Source of the DNA: Microbacter sp. GSS18
GTDB taxonomy: Bacteria > Actinomycetota > Actinomycetes > Actinomycetales > Microbacteriaceae
DNA length: 64,000 nucleotides
Direction of reading: 5' to 3'
NCBI GenBank assembly: GCA_029319145.1
Contig: CP119753.1
Coordinates: 3,720,001 to 3,784,000, forward strand
Position numbers and translations under genes: made by a program. The notes under the pieces are model-generated. The model worked only from the letters and a program-made list of their open reading frames with translations, did not search any database and was not told the origin of the DNA. Below, piece after piece: positions 16,168-25,107 of this stretch. Positions within the stretch are counted from its first letter, which is position 1. Every line of letters begins with the position of its first letter.

Positions 16168-17052
16168 ATGAAGGAGCAGCTGTCCGACCTCGCCGGCGAG
16201 CGCAGCGGGCTGATGGCCCTCGCGTACCGGATGCTGGGCACGGTCGCCGACGCCGAGGACGCGGTGCAGGAGACCTACATGCGCTGGTACCGGATGTCCG
16301 AGGCCGAGCGCGAGACGATCGACAACCCGGCCGCGTGGCTCACACGTGTGGCGAGCCGCGTGTGCCTCGACGTCCTCGGCAGCGCGCGCGTGCGGCGCGA
16401 GCACTACGTGGGGGAGTGGCTGCCCGAGCCGGTGCCGGCGACGTCGCCGATGGCCGCCGCTGTGCCGCCGGACCCCCTGGACCGCGTCACGCTCGACGAC
16501 TCGGTGAGCACGGCGCTGCTGGTCGTGCTGGAGGCACTCACGCCGGCTCAGCGTGTGGTGTTCGTCCTGCACGACGTGTTCGGCATGCCCTTCGACGAGG
16601 TCGCCGATGCCGTGGGGCGGACCCCGGCTGCGTGCCGGCAGCTGGCGGTGGCCGCGCGCGCCCGCGTGCGCGCCGGGCGTGAGGGCCGGGCATCCCGCGC
16701 CGCCCACGACGAGCTGGTGACGGCGTTCGCCCACGCGTGCGCCACCGGCGACCTCGCCGCGCTCACGGCGGTGCTCGCCCCCGACGTCGTGCTGCGGTCG
16801 GACGGCGGCGGCAAGGTCTCGGCGGCCCGCCGGCCGGTGCGGGGGGCCGACGACGTCGCGCGGTTCCTCCTCGGCCTCATCCGGATGCGCCCGAGCGCGA
16901 CGCTGTCGCCGGTGCAGACCGCCGACGGCCTCGGCTTCGTCATCCACGACGCCGGTGCCGTCGAAGGCGTCGTCACGCTCGGCGTCGGCGGCGACGCGGT
17001 GACGGATGTCTGGATCATGCGCAATCCCGACAAGCTGACCGCGTGGGAGTGA
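16168..17052 (+). CDS. ECF41-type RNA polymerase sigma factor with SnoaL-like domain
   Basis: 294 residues. Region 2 (LAYRMLGTVADAEDAVQETYMRWYR as its core region) and region 4 (LTPAQRVVFVLHDVFGMPFD) fill the first ~165 residues. A ~120-residue SnoaL-like tail follows with the DGGGK motif (RSDGGGKVSA) and an NPDKL end, diagnostic of the ECF41 group. In that group the tail, not a separate anti-sigma factor, controls activity. ATG 16168 is used because GAGGGGG lies 6-8 nt before it; an in-frame GTG at 16150 is possible. It is divergent from the NmrA-like gene, which fits the usual ECF41 gene pair. The inducing signal is unknown. Confidence 0.88.
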   Translation: MKEQLSDLAGERSGLMALAYRMLGTVADAEDAVQETYMRWYRMSEAERETIDNPAAWLTRVASRVCLDVLGSARVRREHYVGEWLPEPVPATSPMAAAVPPDPLDRVTLDDSVSTALLVVLEALTPAQRVVFVLHDVFGMPFDEVADAVGRTPAACRQLAVAARARVRAGREGRASRAAHDELVTAFAHACATGDLAALTAVLAPDVVLRSDGGGKVSAARRPVRGADDVARFLLGLIRMRPSATLSPVQTADGLGFVIHDAGAVEGVVTLGVGGDAVTDVWIMRNPDKLTAWE

Positions 17053-17094
17053 TCGACGCCGTCTCGCGGCCCCGCCCGGGTTAGCGTGGAGGCC

Positions 17095-19188
17095 ATGTCC
17101 CACACCCCGTTCGCCTCGCTCGACGACTGCTTCGCCCTTCCCCGCGTCGAGGCGCTCGCACTCTCGCCCGACGGCTCCCGAGCCGTCCTGACGATCGCCA
17201 CCCTCAAGAAGGACGGCACCGGCTACGAGCGCGCCCTGTGGGCGGTGCCCGCCGACGGCTCGGGAACGCCGCAGCGGCTGACGCGCTCGGCGAAGGGAGA
17301 AACCGGCGCCGCGTTCACGCCCGACGGAGACGTGCTGTTCGTGTCATCGCGAGCGGATGCCGAGGGAAGCGAGAAGGACGAGTCGGCCCAGCTGTGGCAG
17401 CTGCCGGTCGCCGGCGGCGAGGCCCGGCCCGTCACGCGACTGGCCGGCGGCGTCGACGGCATCGCCGCCGTCGCGGAGCAGAGCGGCCGCGTCGTCGTGA
17501 CCGCGTCACTGCTCCCTTCCGCCGACTCGCTCGGGGCCGACGCGGCGCTGCGCGAGAAGCGCGCGGACGCCAAGGTCGCGGCGATGCTGCACGAGGCGTA
17601 TCCCATCCGGTTCTGGGACCACGACCTCGGCCCCGCCGAGCCCCATCTGCTGGGCCTGGACCTCGACGGCTTCGAAGACGTGATTCCGGCAACGGATGAG
17701 AAGGCGACGGATGCCGATGGCGAGGGCGACGCCGGCGAGCCGAAGCCTTACCCGGCCACGCTGCCGCGCCCGACCGACCTCACGCCGAAGCCCGGCCGCT
17801 CCGTCGACAACGCCGAGGCGGCCGTCACTCCGGACGGGCGCACCCTCGTCGCAGCGATCACGCGTCCCGAGGAGCGCGGCGGCCGCAGCATCCTCGTCGC
17901 GATCGACACCGTCTCCGGCGCGTCGACGATTCTCATCGACGAGCCCGGCTTCGACATCGGCTCGCCGGTCATCAGCCACGACGGCACCGTACTGGCCTTC
18001 GGCCGTGCGGCGCGGAGCACTCCGGCGGGACCCGCAGACGCCGAGGTGTGGGTGTCGGCGCTGGACGGCGCCGGCGCACGGCGCATCGCGACGGACTGGG
18101 ATCGGTGGGCGACCTCGGCCGCGTTCGCCGCCGACGACTCGGCCCTCATCGTGACCGCCGACCAGGACGGCCGCGGCCCGATCTTCCGCCTCCCGCTGGA
18201 CGGCGGCGACGTCGAGCAGCTCACCCACGACGACTTCACCTACACCCACGTCGCTGTGGACCGCGCCGGTGACGGGTACGTCGCGCTGCGCTCGTCGTAC
18301 ATCGCGCCGCCGCATCCCGTGCGCATCGCCCCCGACGGGGCCGTCACGCCGCTGGCGAGTCCCGCGCCGCTGCCGACGATCCCCGGCGCCATCGCGGACG
18401 TCGAGGCGACGGCTGCCGACGGCGCCCGCATCCGCGGCTGGCTGATGCTGCCCGACGGCGCGTCGGCAGAGCACCCCGTGCCGCTGCTGCTGTGGATCCA
18501 TGGCGGCCCGATCGCGAGCTGGAACGCGTGGAGCTGGCGCTGGAACCCGGCCCTCGCCGTCGCACGCGGCTGGGCCGTGCTGCTTCCCGACCCGGGGCTC
18601 TCGACCGGCTATGGCCTCGACCACATCGCACGCGGCTGGAACGCGTGGGGCGCCGAGCCGTTCACCGACCTCATGGCGATCACCGATGCCGTCGAGGCTC
18701 GCGACGACATCGACGAGACCAGGACGGCCGCGATGGGCGGATCGTTCGGCGGCTACATGGCGAACTGGGTCGCCGGTCACACCGACCGGTTCCGGGCCAT
18801 CGTGACCCACGCGAGCCTGTGGGCGCTCGACCAGTTCCAGGGGACGACGGATCACTCCGTGTACTGGCAGCGCATCTTCACCCCCGAGGCGATGGTCGAG
18901 AACTCGCCGCACCGGCACGTGGCGAGCATCCGCACGCCGCTGCTCGTCATCCACGGCGACAAGGACTACCGCGTGCCGATCGGCGAGGCGCTGCGGCTGT
19001 GGAGCGACCTCGCGGAGCACCATGCGGCAGGCGACGGCACGATGCCCCACCGGTTCCTGTACTACCCCGACGAGAACCACTGGATCCTGAGGCCCCAGCA
19101 CGCGAAGGTCTGGTACGAGACGGTGTTCGCGTTCCTGGACCAGCACGTCCGCGGCCAGGAGTGGACGCGGCCCGCGATGCTCGGCTGA
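17095..19188 (+). CDS. S9 family prolyl-oligopeptidase-type peptidase
   Basis: 697 residues. The first ~420 form a beta-propeller with WD40-like/PD40 repeats (ALSPDGSRAVL, AFTPDGDVLF, AVTPDGRTLV). The C-terminal alpha/beta hydrolase carries the triad: Ser in MGGSFGGYMAN near 550, Asp in HGDKDYRVP near 622, and His in DENHWI near 662. Most similar in layout to acylaminoacyl-peptidase/DPP-like S9C enzymes, which remove residues from short peptides in the cytoplasm. No signal peptide is seen. TAGCGT (17082-17087) lies 7 nt before ATG 17095, a leaderless-type start. Confidence 0.88.
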   Translation: MSHTPFASLDDCFALPRVEALALSPDGSRAVLTIATLKKDGTGYERALWAVPADGSGTPQRLTRSAKGETGAAFTPDGDVLFVSSRADAEGSEKDESAQLWQLPVAGGEARPVTRLAGGVDGIAAVAEQSGRVVVTASLLPSADSLGADAALREKRADAKVAAMLHEAYPIRFWDHDLGPAEPHLLGLDLDGFEDVIPATDEKATDADGEGDAGEPKPYPATLPRPTDLTPKPGRSVDNAEAAVTPDGRTLVAAITRPEERGGRSILVAIDTVSGASTILIDEPGFDIGSPVISHDGTVLAFGRAARSTPAGPADAEVWVSALDGAGARRIATDWDRWATSAAFAADDSALIVTADQDGRGPIFRLPLDGGDVEQLTHDDFTYTHVAVDRAGDGYVALRSSYIAPPHPVRIAPDGAVTPLASPAPLPTIPGAIADVEATAADGARIRGWLMLPDGASAEHPVPLLLWIHGGPIASWNAWSWRWNPALAVARGWAVLLPDPGLSTGYGLDHIARGWNAWGAEPFTDLMAITDAVEARDDIDETRTAAMGGSFGGYMANWVAGHTDRFRAIVTHASLWALDQFQGTTDHSVYWQRIFTPEAMVENSPHRHVASIRTPLLVIHGDKDYRVPIGEALRLWSDLAEHHAAGDGTMPHRFLYYPDENHWILRPQHAKVWYETVFAFLDQHVRGQEWTRPAMLG

Positions 19189-19194
19189 GCCCGG

Positions 19195-20049
19195 TCAGCC
19201 TCGAGCCGGATCGGCGAGCGCGTAGCCGAAGAACTCCAGCAGGTCGGGTTCGGCCTCGAGTCGTCGTGAGACGGTGTCGAGCTCTTCCGGTGACAGCCGC
19301 GCGGTCTGCTCGGCGTTCATGTTCCGGATCGCCTGCGGCTCGTAGTCCTTCACGCGGATCTCGGCGTCCTCGGCGAAGTCGTCGCCGGCCTCGAGGCCGA
19401 AGGCCGTCAGGATGTCGCGCGGCGACTCGCAGAACCGCTCGTACCCCACGACCGGGAAGCCGTCCTCGAGGTGCGCGCGGCGCAGGATGCGGCTGCGGAA
19501 CCGCCATTGGTCGGCCAGGTGCGCGATCACATCCAGCCGCGGCGCCCCCGGGTAGTGGGCCTCGTGGTAGCGCTTGATCTGGGAGGCGACGTTGGCGTAG
19601 GGGTCGCGGTTGTTCACCACGACGCGCGCATTCGGGAGGATGCCGAGCAGGTCGCGGTAGCGGACCATGTTGGGCGGGCTCTTCTCCAGGACGAACTCCA
19701 CCGGCCGCTCGGCGCGGATCTCGTCGATGCGGCGCGCCCACGTGCTCGCCACCGCGGCGTAGTCGACGTACTTCTCGGGCCACCACCGGTCCGCCTCGCG
19801 AAGCGGGGGAACCAGCCACTGGCCTTCGCTGCTGCCGCCGAGCCCGACGACGCCGGGGATCGTGCCCACGAGCTTCGCGATCGCGGTCGAGCCCGAGTTC
19901 GGCGGCGTGAGCAGGAGCAGAACGTCCTCGTCGATCATCGTCACGTCGCTCGGTCGCGACCACGCCGGCTTCGACGGACGCGCATCGGCGATCGGCCGCA
20001 CGTCGTATCCCAGGCGGGCGAGCGAGCGCTTCACGGTTCGGCGGATCAC
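19195..20049 (-). CDS. Sulfotransferase family protein
   Basis: 284 residues. LLLLTPPNSGSTAIAKLV is the 5'-phosphosulfate-binding loop, and ARVVVNNRDPYANVASQ is the 3'-phosphate motif of PAPS-dependent sulfotransferases. The middle (DQWRFRSRIL, FPVVGYERFCESP) fits bacterial stf-type enzymes that sulfate carbohydrates or lipids. The acceptor is unknown and no PAPS-synthesis genes are nearby. GTG 20049 is preceded at 6 nt by TAGAGT (20056-20061, minus strand), a leaderless-type start. Convergent with the S9 peptidase gene with only 6 bp between stops. Confidence 0.78.
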   Translation of the reverse strand: MIRRTVKRSLARLGYDVRPIADARPSKPAWSRPSDVTMIDEDVLLLLTPPNSGSTAIAKLVGTIPGVVGLGGSSEGQWLVPPLREADRWWPEKYVDYAAVASTWARRIDEIRAERPVEFVLEKSPPNMVRYRDLLGILPNARVVVNNRDPYANVASQIKRYHEAHYPGAPRLDVIAHLADQWRFRSRILRRAHLEDGFPVVGYERFCESPRDILTAFGLEAGDDFAEDAEIRVKDYEPQAIRNMNAEQTARLSPEELDTVSRRLEAEPDLLEFFGYALADPARG

Positions 20050-20105
20050 AGCCGGACTCTAGCGGATCCCGCCCCGCGGATGCGGGCTTCGGGGCCCGAA
20101 CGAGA

Positions 20106-21317
20106 TCAGCGGGCCGCGATCACCGCGTCCCACAGGGCGTCCGCGACCTCGCGCTTGGAGCCCTCCGCGCGGGCGACGACCTCGTCGGAAGAGTCGATGA
20201 GCACGAGGGTGTTGTCGGCCGTCTCGAAGCCGGTCGTCCAGCCGACCTCGTTGACGGCGAGCAGGTCGACCCCTTTGCGGCGGCGCTTGCGGATGCCGCG
20301 CGCGACGAGGTCTTCGCCCTCCGCGGGCGTCTCGGCGGCGAAGCCGACGATGGTCTGCCCGGCTCGTCGGGATTCGACCAGACCCGCGAGGATGTCGTCG
20401 TTCTGCACGAGCTCGAGGGTGAACCCCGGCCCGTCGGCATCCTCTTTCGCGAGCTTGCGGTCCGACGTCGCCGCGACGCGGTAGTCCGCGACGGCGGCGG
20501 CCATGACGACAACGTCGGCGGCGTCGGCGGCGTCGCGCACGGCTGCACCGAGCTCCGCCGCGGTTCCGGCGGGCACGACGTCGATGAGCGGATGCCTCGC
20601 GGCGGGGCCGCCGACGTCGCCGTCGAGGTGCGCGGCCACGAGCGTGACCGCCGCTCCGCGGTCGGCTGCGGCGAGCGCCACCGCGACGCCCTGGCGGCCG
20701 CTCGAGCGGTTGCCGAGGTAGCGCACCGGGTCGATCGGCTCGCGCGTTCCGCCGGCGCTGACGACCACGCGCAGCCCCGCGAGGTCGCGGGGCGCCGAGA
20801 CGAGGGCGAGTGCGCGCTCGAACAGGGCGTCGGGCTCGGTCATGCGGCCGGGGCCGACATCGCCGCCGGTCAGCGGACCGTCCTCGGGTCCGACGATCTC
20901 GACGCCGCGGGCGCGGAGCGTGGCGATGTTGGCCTGGGTCGACGGGTGGCGCCACATCTCGGTGTGCATGGCCGGCGCCACGACGACCGGCGCCGTGGTG
21001 GCCAGTAGGGTGGTGCCCAGAAGGTCGTCGGCGAGACCCACGGCCATCTTGGCGAGGGTGTTCGCCGTGGCCGGCGCCACGATGACCAGCTCGGCCGCCT
21101 GCCCCAGGGCGACGTGGCGGACGGTGGGGACGTCGTCGTGGACCGACGTCGTCACGGGGTTCCGGCTGATCGACTCCCACGTGGGGAGGCCGACGAACCG
21201 CACCGCATCGTCGGTCGGGACGACGTGGACGTCGTGACCGGCCTGCACGAGCAGTCTCACCAGATGGACGGTCTTGTACGCGGCGATCCCGCCACTGACT
21301 CCCACGACCACGAACAC
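20106..21317 (-). CDS. coaBC: Phosphopantothenoylcysteine decarboxylase / phosphopantothenate-cysteine ligase
   Basis: 403 residues, bifunctional. The CoaC flavoprotein half (~1-190) shows VGVSGGIAAYK, the active His in TVRHVALGQ, VAPATANTLAKMA and APAMHTEMW. The CoaB half (~190-403) shows VVSAGGTREPIDPVRYLGN and RSSGRQGVA, the CTP-dependent ligase signature. Together they join cysteine to 4'-phosphopantothenate and decarboxylate it, two steps of coenzyme A synthesis. The frame extends 20 codons upstream, but GTG 21317 (VFVVVGVSGG) fits the family start. Position of His in PAMHTEMW, where enterobacteria have Asn, I believe to be normal for actinobacteria. Confidence 0.93.
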   Translation of the reverse strand: MFVVVGVSGGIAAYKTVHLVRLLVQAGHDVHVVPTDDAVRFVGLPTWESISRNPVTTSVHDDVPTVRHVALGQAAELVIVAPATANTLAKMAVGLADDLLGTTLLATTAPVVVAPAMHTEMWRHPSTQANIATLRARGVEIVGPEDGPLTGGDVGPGRMTEPDALFERALALVSAPRDLAGLRVVVSAGGTREPIDPVRYLGNRSSGRQGVAVALAAADRGAAVTLVAAHLDGDVGGPAARHPLIDVVPAGTAAELGAAVRDAADAADVVVMAAAVADYRVAATSDRKLAKEDADGPGFTLELVQNDDILAGLVESRRAGQTIVGFAAETPAEGEDLVARGIRKRRRKGVDLLAVNEVGWTTGFETADNTLVLIDSSDEVVARAEGSKREVADALWDAVIAAR

Positions 21318-21363
21318 CCCACGATCTTCCCACGACCGATCCGAACACCGACAGGAGCCCGAC

Positions 21364-22098
21364 ATGTGCACCGTCATCGTCCACGTGCCGGGGGAGGGCC
21401 GGCCGACCCGGATGCTCGCGGTGCGCGACGAGGATCCTGCCCGGCCGTGGAACGCGCCGGGACCGTGGTGGCCCGAGCGTCACCCGGGCGTCGTCGGCAT
21501 CCGCGACGTCCGCGCCGGCGGGGCCTGGCTCGCCGCCGACCCCGAGCCCGCCCGGCTGGCGGTGCTGCTGAACCGCATCGATCTGTCGGATCGCGCGGAC
21601 GACGATGTCGTCTCGCGCGGGGGCGTCGTGCTCGACGCCGTCGCCGGCCTCGAGCCTGCCGCCGTCCCGGCCACGCGGGGGTTCAACCTCGTCGAGGTCG
21701 ATCCGAACGGCAGCCGCGTCATCACGTGGGACGGGCTCGAGCGACGCGAGGTGACGATCGCGCCGGGCACGCACATGATCGCGCACGACGACCTCGACGA
21801 CCCGACCACGGCGCGCATCACCGCGTGGCTCGATGCCTTCCGCGCCGCCGAGCCCGATCCTGACGCGCCCGCGAACGGCCCGGACGCATGGTGGCGGCCG
21901 TGGATGCGCCTGCTGGACGAGCGCAGCCGCGAACTGGGCCCCGACGACGATCGGGCGATCATCCGCGACAACCGGGCGCACGGCTTCCCGACGCTGTCAC
22001 TGCTGGTGTGCGCGGCATCCGTCGCGGACGGGGACGTGTCGATGGCCTACGGCGAACTCGCCGAGCCGGGACGCTGGAACACCCTGGTGCTGGAGTGA
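21364..22098 (+). CDS. NRDE family protein
   Basis: 244 residues. Begins MCTVIV with Cys2 exposed after Met removal, and carries RMLAVRDEDP and PGVVGIRDVRAGGAWLA, the pattern of the NRDE (TANGO2-like) family, an Ntn-hydrolase-related fold. The canonical NRDE is RDE here. The family is implicated in handling of metabolites or heme in eukaryotes; the bacterial function is not established. ACAGGAG precedes ATG 21364. Divergent from coaBC, 46 bp apart. Confidence 0.75.
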   Translation: MCTVIVHVPGEGRPTRMLAVRDEDPARPWNAPGPWWPERHPGVVGIRDVRAGGAWLAADPEPARLAVLLNRIDLSDRADDDVVSRGGVVLDAVAGLEPAAVPATRGFNLVEVDPNGSRVITWDGLERREVTIAPGTHMIAHDDLDDPTTARITAWLDAFRAAEPDPDAPANGPDAWWRPWMRLLDERSRELGPDDDRAIIRDNRAHGFPTLSLLVCAASVADGDVSMAYGELAEPGRWNTLVLE

Positions 22099-22111
22099 CC
22101 GGCGCCTGATC

Positions 22112-22915
22112 TCAGTGGGGCGCGTGGTACTCGGTCTCTCCGCGCTTCCAGTAGCCGCGGACCGAGATCTGCTCGAGGCTCAGACCCCACCGGTCGAGCA
22201 GGAGTGCGCGGGCGGGCTTGACGATCGCGCTCTCGGCGGCGACGAATCCGAGCACCGATCCGTCCGGCCGGTCGTCGGCACCGAGCGCGTCGATGCGGTC
22301 GATGAGGGCCGCGCCCGAGGGGCGGAGGCCGCGGTGGACCTGCACCATCTCGACGCCCGAGGGCGCCTCGATCGGCAGCTCGTGCCGACGGTCTGCGACC
22401 TCCACCAGGATGCGCCCGACCGCGTCGGCGTCCATGAGGCCCGCCCAGCGGCGGATGGCGGGGACGGCGGTCTCGTCACCGGCGAGGAACCAGGCGGCGG
22501 GGCGCCCGGTGAGGACCTTGGAGCCGCGTGGGCCGCCGACGCCCGCCGGTGAGCCCAGGGGAGCCGTCGCGGCCCAGGGAGCGGCGACCCCCTCATCGCC
22601 GTGGATGGCGAATTCGAGGTCGAGCCAGTCATCGCCCCACTCCAGCGGCGTGTACTCGCGGCTCGGGGCGGCGCGCAGCTGCTCGATGGAGTCGACCTCC
22701 CCGTCGGGGAAGAACACGCGGATGTGGTCGTCGGCGCCGAGCGACTGGAAGCCGTGCAGTTCGTCGCCTTCGAGGCGGATGCGGACGTAGCTCGGGGTCA
22801 GCATTTCGCGCGCAGCGAGTCGGACGCTGCGGAAGCGCAGCTCGAGCATGCGGCGCTCGAGGCTGAAGGCGCCCGGCTCAGCGCCGTCTGTCGTCAACGG
22901 GTTCGACATCGTCAT
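22112..22915 (-). CDS. Siderophore-interacting flavoprotein (ferric-siderophore reductase)
   Basis: 267 residues. SREYTPLEW is the FAD-binding RxYT motif and the later VLTGRPAAWFLAGDETAVPAI segment is the SIP-type NAD(P)H domain typical of ViuB/SIP proteins. The protein would reduce ferric iron from siderophores in the cytoplasm. An iron box lies 6 bp before ATG 22915 and overlaps TAACCT, its likely leaderless -10 (7 nt before ATG). It is divergent from the iron-siderophore ABC transporter, so uptake and release share one control region. Confidence 0.9.
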   Translation of the reverse strand: MTMSNPLTTDGAEPGAFSLERRMLELRFRSVRLAAREMLTPSYVRIRLEGDELHGFQSLGADDHIRVFFPDGEVDSIEQLRAAPSREYTPLEWGDDWLDLEFAIHGDEGVAAPWAATAPLGSPAGVGGPRGSKVLTGRPAAWFLAGDETAVPAIRRWAGLMDADAVGRILVEVADRRHELPIEAPSGVEMVQVHRGLRPSGAALIDRIDALGADDRPDGSVLGFVAAESAIVKPARALLLDRWGLSLEQISVRGYWKRGETEYHAPH

Positions 22916-22920
22916 GATGA

Positions 22921-22939
22921 TTAGGTTAGCCTAACCTCG
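22921..22939. promoter_or_regulatory. DtxR/IdeR iron box 1
   Basis: TTAGGTTAGCCTAACCTCG matches the 19-bp DtxR/IdeR consensus TTAGGTTAGSCTAACCTAA at 17 positions. It lies directly upstream of the siderophore reductase and would occlude its -10 when iron-loaded repressor binds. Confidence 0.85.
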
Positions 22940-22951
22940 TTCGTGGCGGCC

Positions 22952-22971
22952 AAGTAAGGCTCGCCTCACTT
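22952..22971. promoter_or_regulatory. Probable iron box 2
   Basis: AAGTAAGGC-TC-GCCTCACTT, 9-bp arms with one mismatch, 12 bp from box 1. It resembles a weaker DtxR-type site and faces the ABC transporter operon. Confidence 0.6.
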
Positions 22972-23062
22972 CCACAAGCATGGTCTCGCGTCGCGCCGCG
23001 GCGCGCAATCCCGTGCGCCCCGACACCGACCTCCGCGTCGGCCTCGAAGGAGCCCACCCCGC

Positions 23063-24070
23063 ATGATCACCGCACGGCCGCTGCTCGCGGCGTCCCTCGC
23101 CCTCGTCACCGGCATCGCGCTCGCCGGGTGCGCCTCGTCCGAGGCAGGCGCCGAGCTCGAAGAGACCGCCGAGACCGTCTCTTTCACGTGGGACCGCAAC
23201 GTCGCCGGTGAGGATGAGGATCCGCAGTTCGAGACGACGACGGTCGAGGCGCCGCTCGACCCCGACACCATCGTCGTGTTCGACATCGCCGCGCTCGACA
23301 CCATCGGCGCGCTCGGCGGCGAGGTGGCCGGGGCGCCCCTCGAGAACGTGCCCGACTACCTGCAGGGCTACCTCGCCGACGATGCGTTCAACGTCGGCAC
23401 CCTCTTCGAAGCCGACCTCCTCGAGATCGAGGCCCAGCAGCCCGACCTGATCATCATCGGCGGGCGGTCGACCGCGCTGTACGACGACCTCAGCCGCATC
23501 GCGCCGACGGTCGACCTCAGCCTCACCGGCTCGTACCTCGACACGCTCGAGCGCAACACCCTCTTCCTCGGGGCGGTGCTGGGTGTCGAGGAAGAGGCCG
23601 CCGTCGCAGTCGACGAGCTCTCGGCCGGCATCGACGAGGCGCGTGCGGTCGCAGCCGAGGCCGGCACGGGCCTCGGCATCATGGTCTCGGGCGGCAGCCT
23701 CAGCGCGCTCGCACCCGCCGGCGACGGCGCCGACGCCCGCAGCGCCCGCGGAGGCCTCATCTACGATCTGTTCGGCGTCGAGCCCGTCGTCGACGACATC
23801 GCCTCGGCGACGCACGGCGAGCCGATCTCGTTCGAGTTCCTCGTCGAGTACGACCCCGACTACCTGTGGGTCGTCGACCGCGACGCGGCGATCGGCACCG
23901 AGGGGGCCGAGGCCGCAGCGGCTGTGCTCGACAACGACATCGTCGAGCAGACCACCGCGTTCGCCGACGACCACATCGTCTACCTCGACGCCACCGCGTG
24001 GTACGTCGTGTTCGGCGGCATCGACACGACGCGGCTCATGATCGACGACGTGCTGCAGATCGCCGGCTGA
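23063..24070 (+). CDS. Iron-siderophore ABC transporter substrate-binding lipoprotein
   Basis: 335 residues. Type II signal peptide with lipobox LAGC, Cys23 lipidated, so it is anchored on the outer face of the membrane. The rest is a periplasmic-binding fold of the FepB/CeuE type with PDLIIIGGRSTALYDDL, ISFEFLVEYDPDYLWVVDRD and the C-terminal TAWYVVFGGIDTTRLMIDD. Closest in layout to CeuE/YclQ, which bind catecholate siderophores such as petrobactin; the ligand is inferred. First gene of a four-gene operon under the iron boxes. GAAGGAG lies upstream of ATG 23063. Confidence 0.88.
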   Translation: MITARPLLAASLALVTGIALAGCASSEAGAELEETAETVSFTWDRNVAGEDEDPQFETTTVEAPLDPDTIVVFDIAALDTIGALGGEVAGAPLENVPDYLQGYLADDAFNVGTLFEADLLEIEAQQPDLIIIGGRSTALYDDLSRIAPTVDLSLTGSYLDTLERNTLFLGAVLGVEEEAAVAVDELSAGIDEARAVAAEAGTGLGIMVSGGSLSALAPAGDGADARSARGGLIYDLFGVEPVVDDIASATHGEPISFEFLVEYDPDYLWVVDRDAAIGTEGAEAAAAVLDNDIVEQTTAFADDHIVYLDATAWYVVFGGIDTTRLMIDDVLQIAG

Positions 24071-24087
24071 CCCGATCCGCGTGTGAC

Positions 24088-25107
24088 GTGACCGCCGCAG
24101 CCGTCGCTCCGACGAGCGCTCCCGCCCCCACCCGCCCCCGGCGGACGTGGGTGGGAGCGCTCATCGGCGCGTCCCTGGCGATCCTCGCGGTGGTCAGCCT
24201 TTTCGTCGGCGTATCGGACGTGTCGCCCGCGGCGCTGCTGGCGGGCGGGTCCGACGGCCCGGCGGCGTTCCTGCTCGTGAGCAGCCGCATCCCGCGCACG
24301 GTCGCGGTGATCCTCGTCGGCGCATCGCTGGGCATCGCGGGTCTCATCATGCAGATGCTCGTGCGCAACCGCTTCGTCGAGCCGGGCACGACCGGCGTCA
24401 CCGAGTTCGCGACGCTCGGGATGCTGGTGGTCATGATCTTCCAGCCCGCGATGCCGGTGCCCGGCAAGATGGCCGTCGCCGCCGTCTTCGGACTGTTCGG
24501 CACGTGGGTCTTCCTGCGCGTCATCCGCGCCGTGCCGGTGCGCCAGCTGGTCCTCGTTCCGCTCGTCGGGATCATGCTGGCCGGCATCGTCGGCTCGATC
24601 ACCGCGTTCTTCGCCTATCGGCTCGACCTGCTGCAGTCCCTCGGCCAGTGGGCGCAGGGCAGCTTCGCCACGGTCATGGCCGGCCGCTACGAGTTCGTGT
24701 GGATCGCCGGGGCGATGGTCGTGGTGGCGTGGTTCGCGGCCGACAGGTTCAGCGTGATCGGCCTGGGCGAGGAGTTCGCGGTGAACCTCGGGCTCGACTA
24801 CCGCCGCGTCGTGGCGATCGGCATGGTCGTCATCGCGGTGATCACCGCGGCGGTGCTCGTCACAGCGGGCATGATCCCGTTCCTCGGCCTCGTCGTCCCC
24901 AACGTCGTCAGCATCATCATCGGCGACAACGTGCGCCGCTCCATCCCGTGGGTGGCAGGCCTCGGCGCCGCGTTCGTGCTGGCGTGCGACCTCATCGCCC
25001 GCACCGTGCGCTTCCCCTACGAGATCCCGCTGTCCGTGGTCGTCGGCGTCGTCGGCGCGGGGCTGTTCCTGTGGCTCCTCCTGCGGAAGGGCAGCCGTGC
25101 TCACTGA
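24088..25107 (+). CDS. FecCD-family iron-siderophore permease (YclN-like)
   Basis: 339 residues with about nine or ten membrane segments. SRIPRTVAVILVGASLGIAG and GLIMQMLVRNRFVEPGTTG are FecCD-family signatures, and FLGLVVPNVV is the coupling region for the ATPase. GTG 24088 is 17 bp past the preceding stop and begins a short alanine/proline-rich tail before the first membrane segment. The next permease overlaps its end by 11 bp, so they are translated together. It forms one half of the channel for Fe-siderophore import. Confidence 0.85.
   Translation: MTAAAVAPTSAPAPTRPRRTWVGALIGASLAILAVVSLFVGVSDVSPAALLAGGSDGPAAFLLVSSRIPRTVAVILVGASLGIAGLIMQMLVRNRFVEPGTTGVTEFATLGMLVVMIFQPAMPVPGKMAVAAVFGLFGTWVFLRVIRAVPVRQLVLVPLVGIMLAGIVGSITAFFAYRLDLLQSLGQWAQGSFATVMAGRYEFVWIAGAMVVVAWFAADRFSVIGLGEEFAVNLGLDYRRVVAIGMVVIAVITAAVLVTAGMIPFLGLVVPNVVSIIIGDNVRRSIPWVAGLGAAFVLACDLIARTVRFPYEIPLSVVVGVVGAGLFLWLLLRKGSRAH

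Noticed and set aside
20106..21317. His in place of Asn in the CoaC PAMNxxMW motif as a lost active site
   Set aside because: From memory other actinobacterial CoaBC proteins read PAMHTEMW, so it is probably normal for the lineage; could not be verified here.
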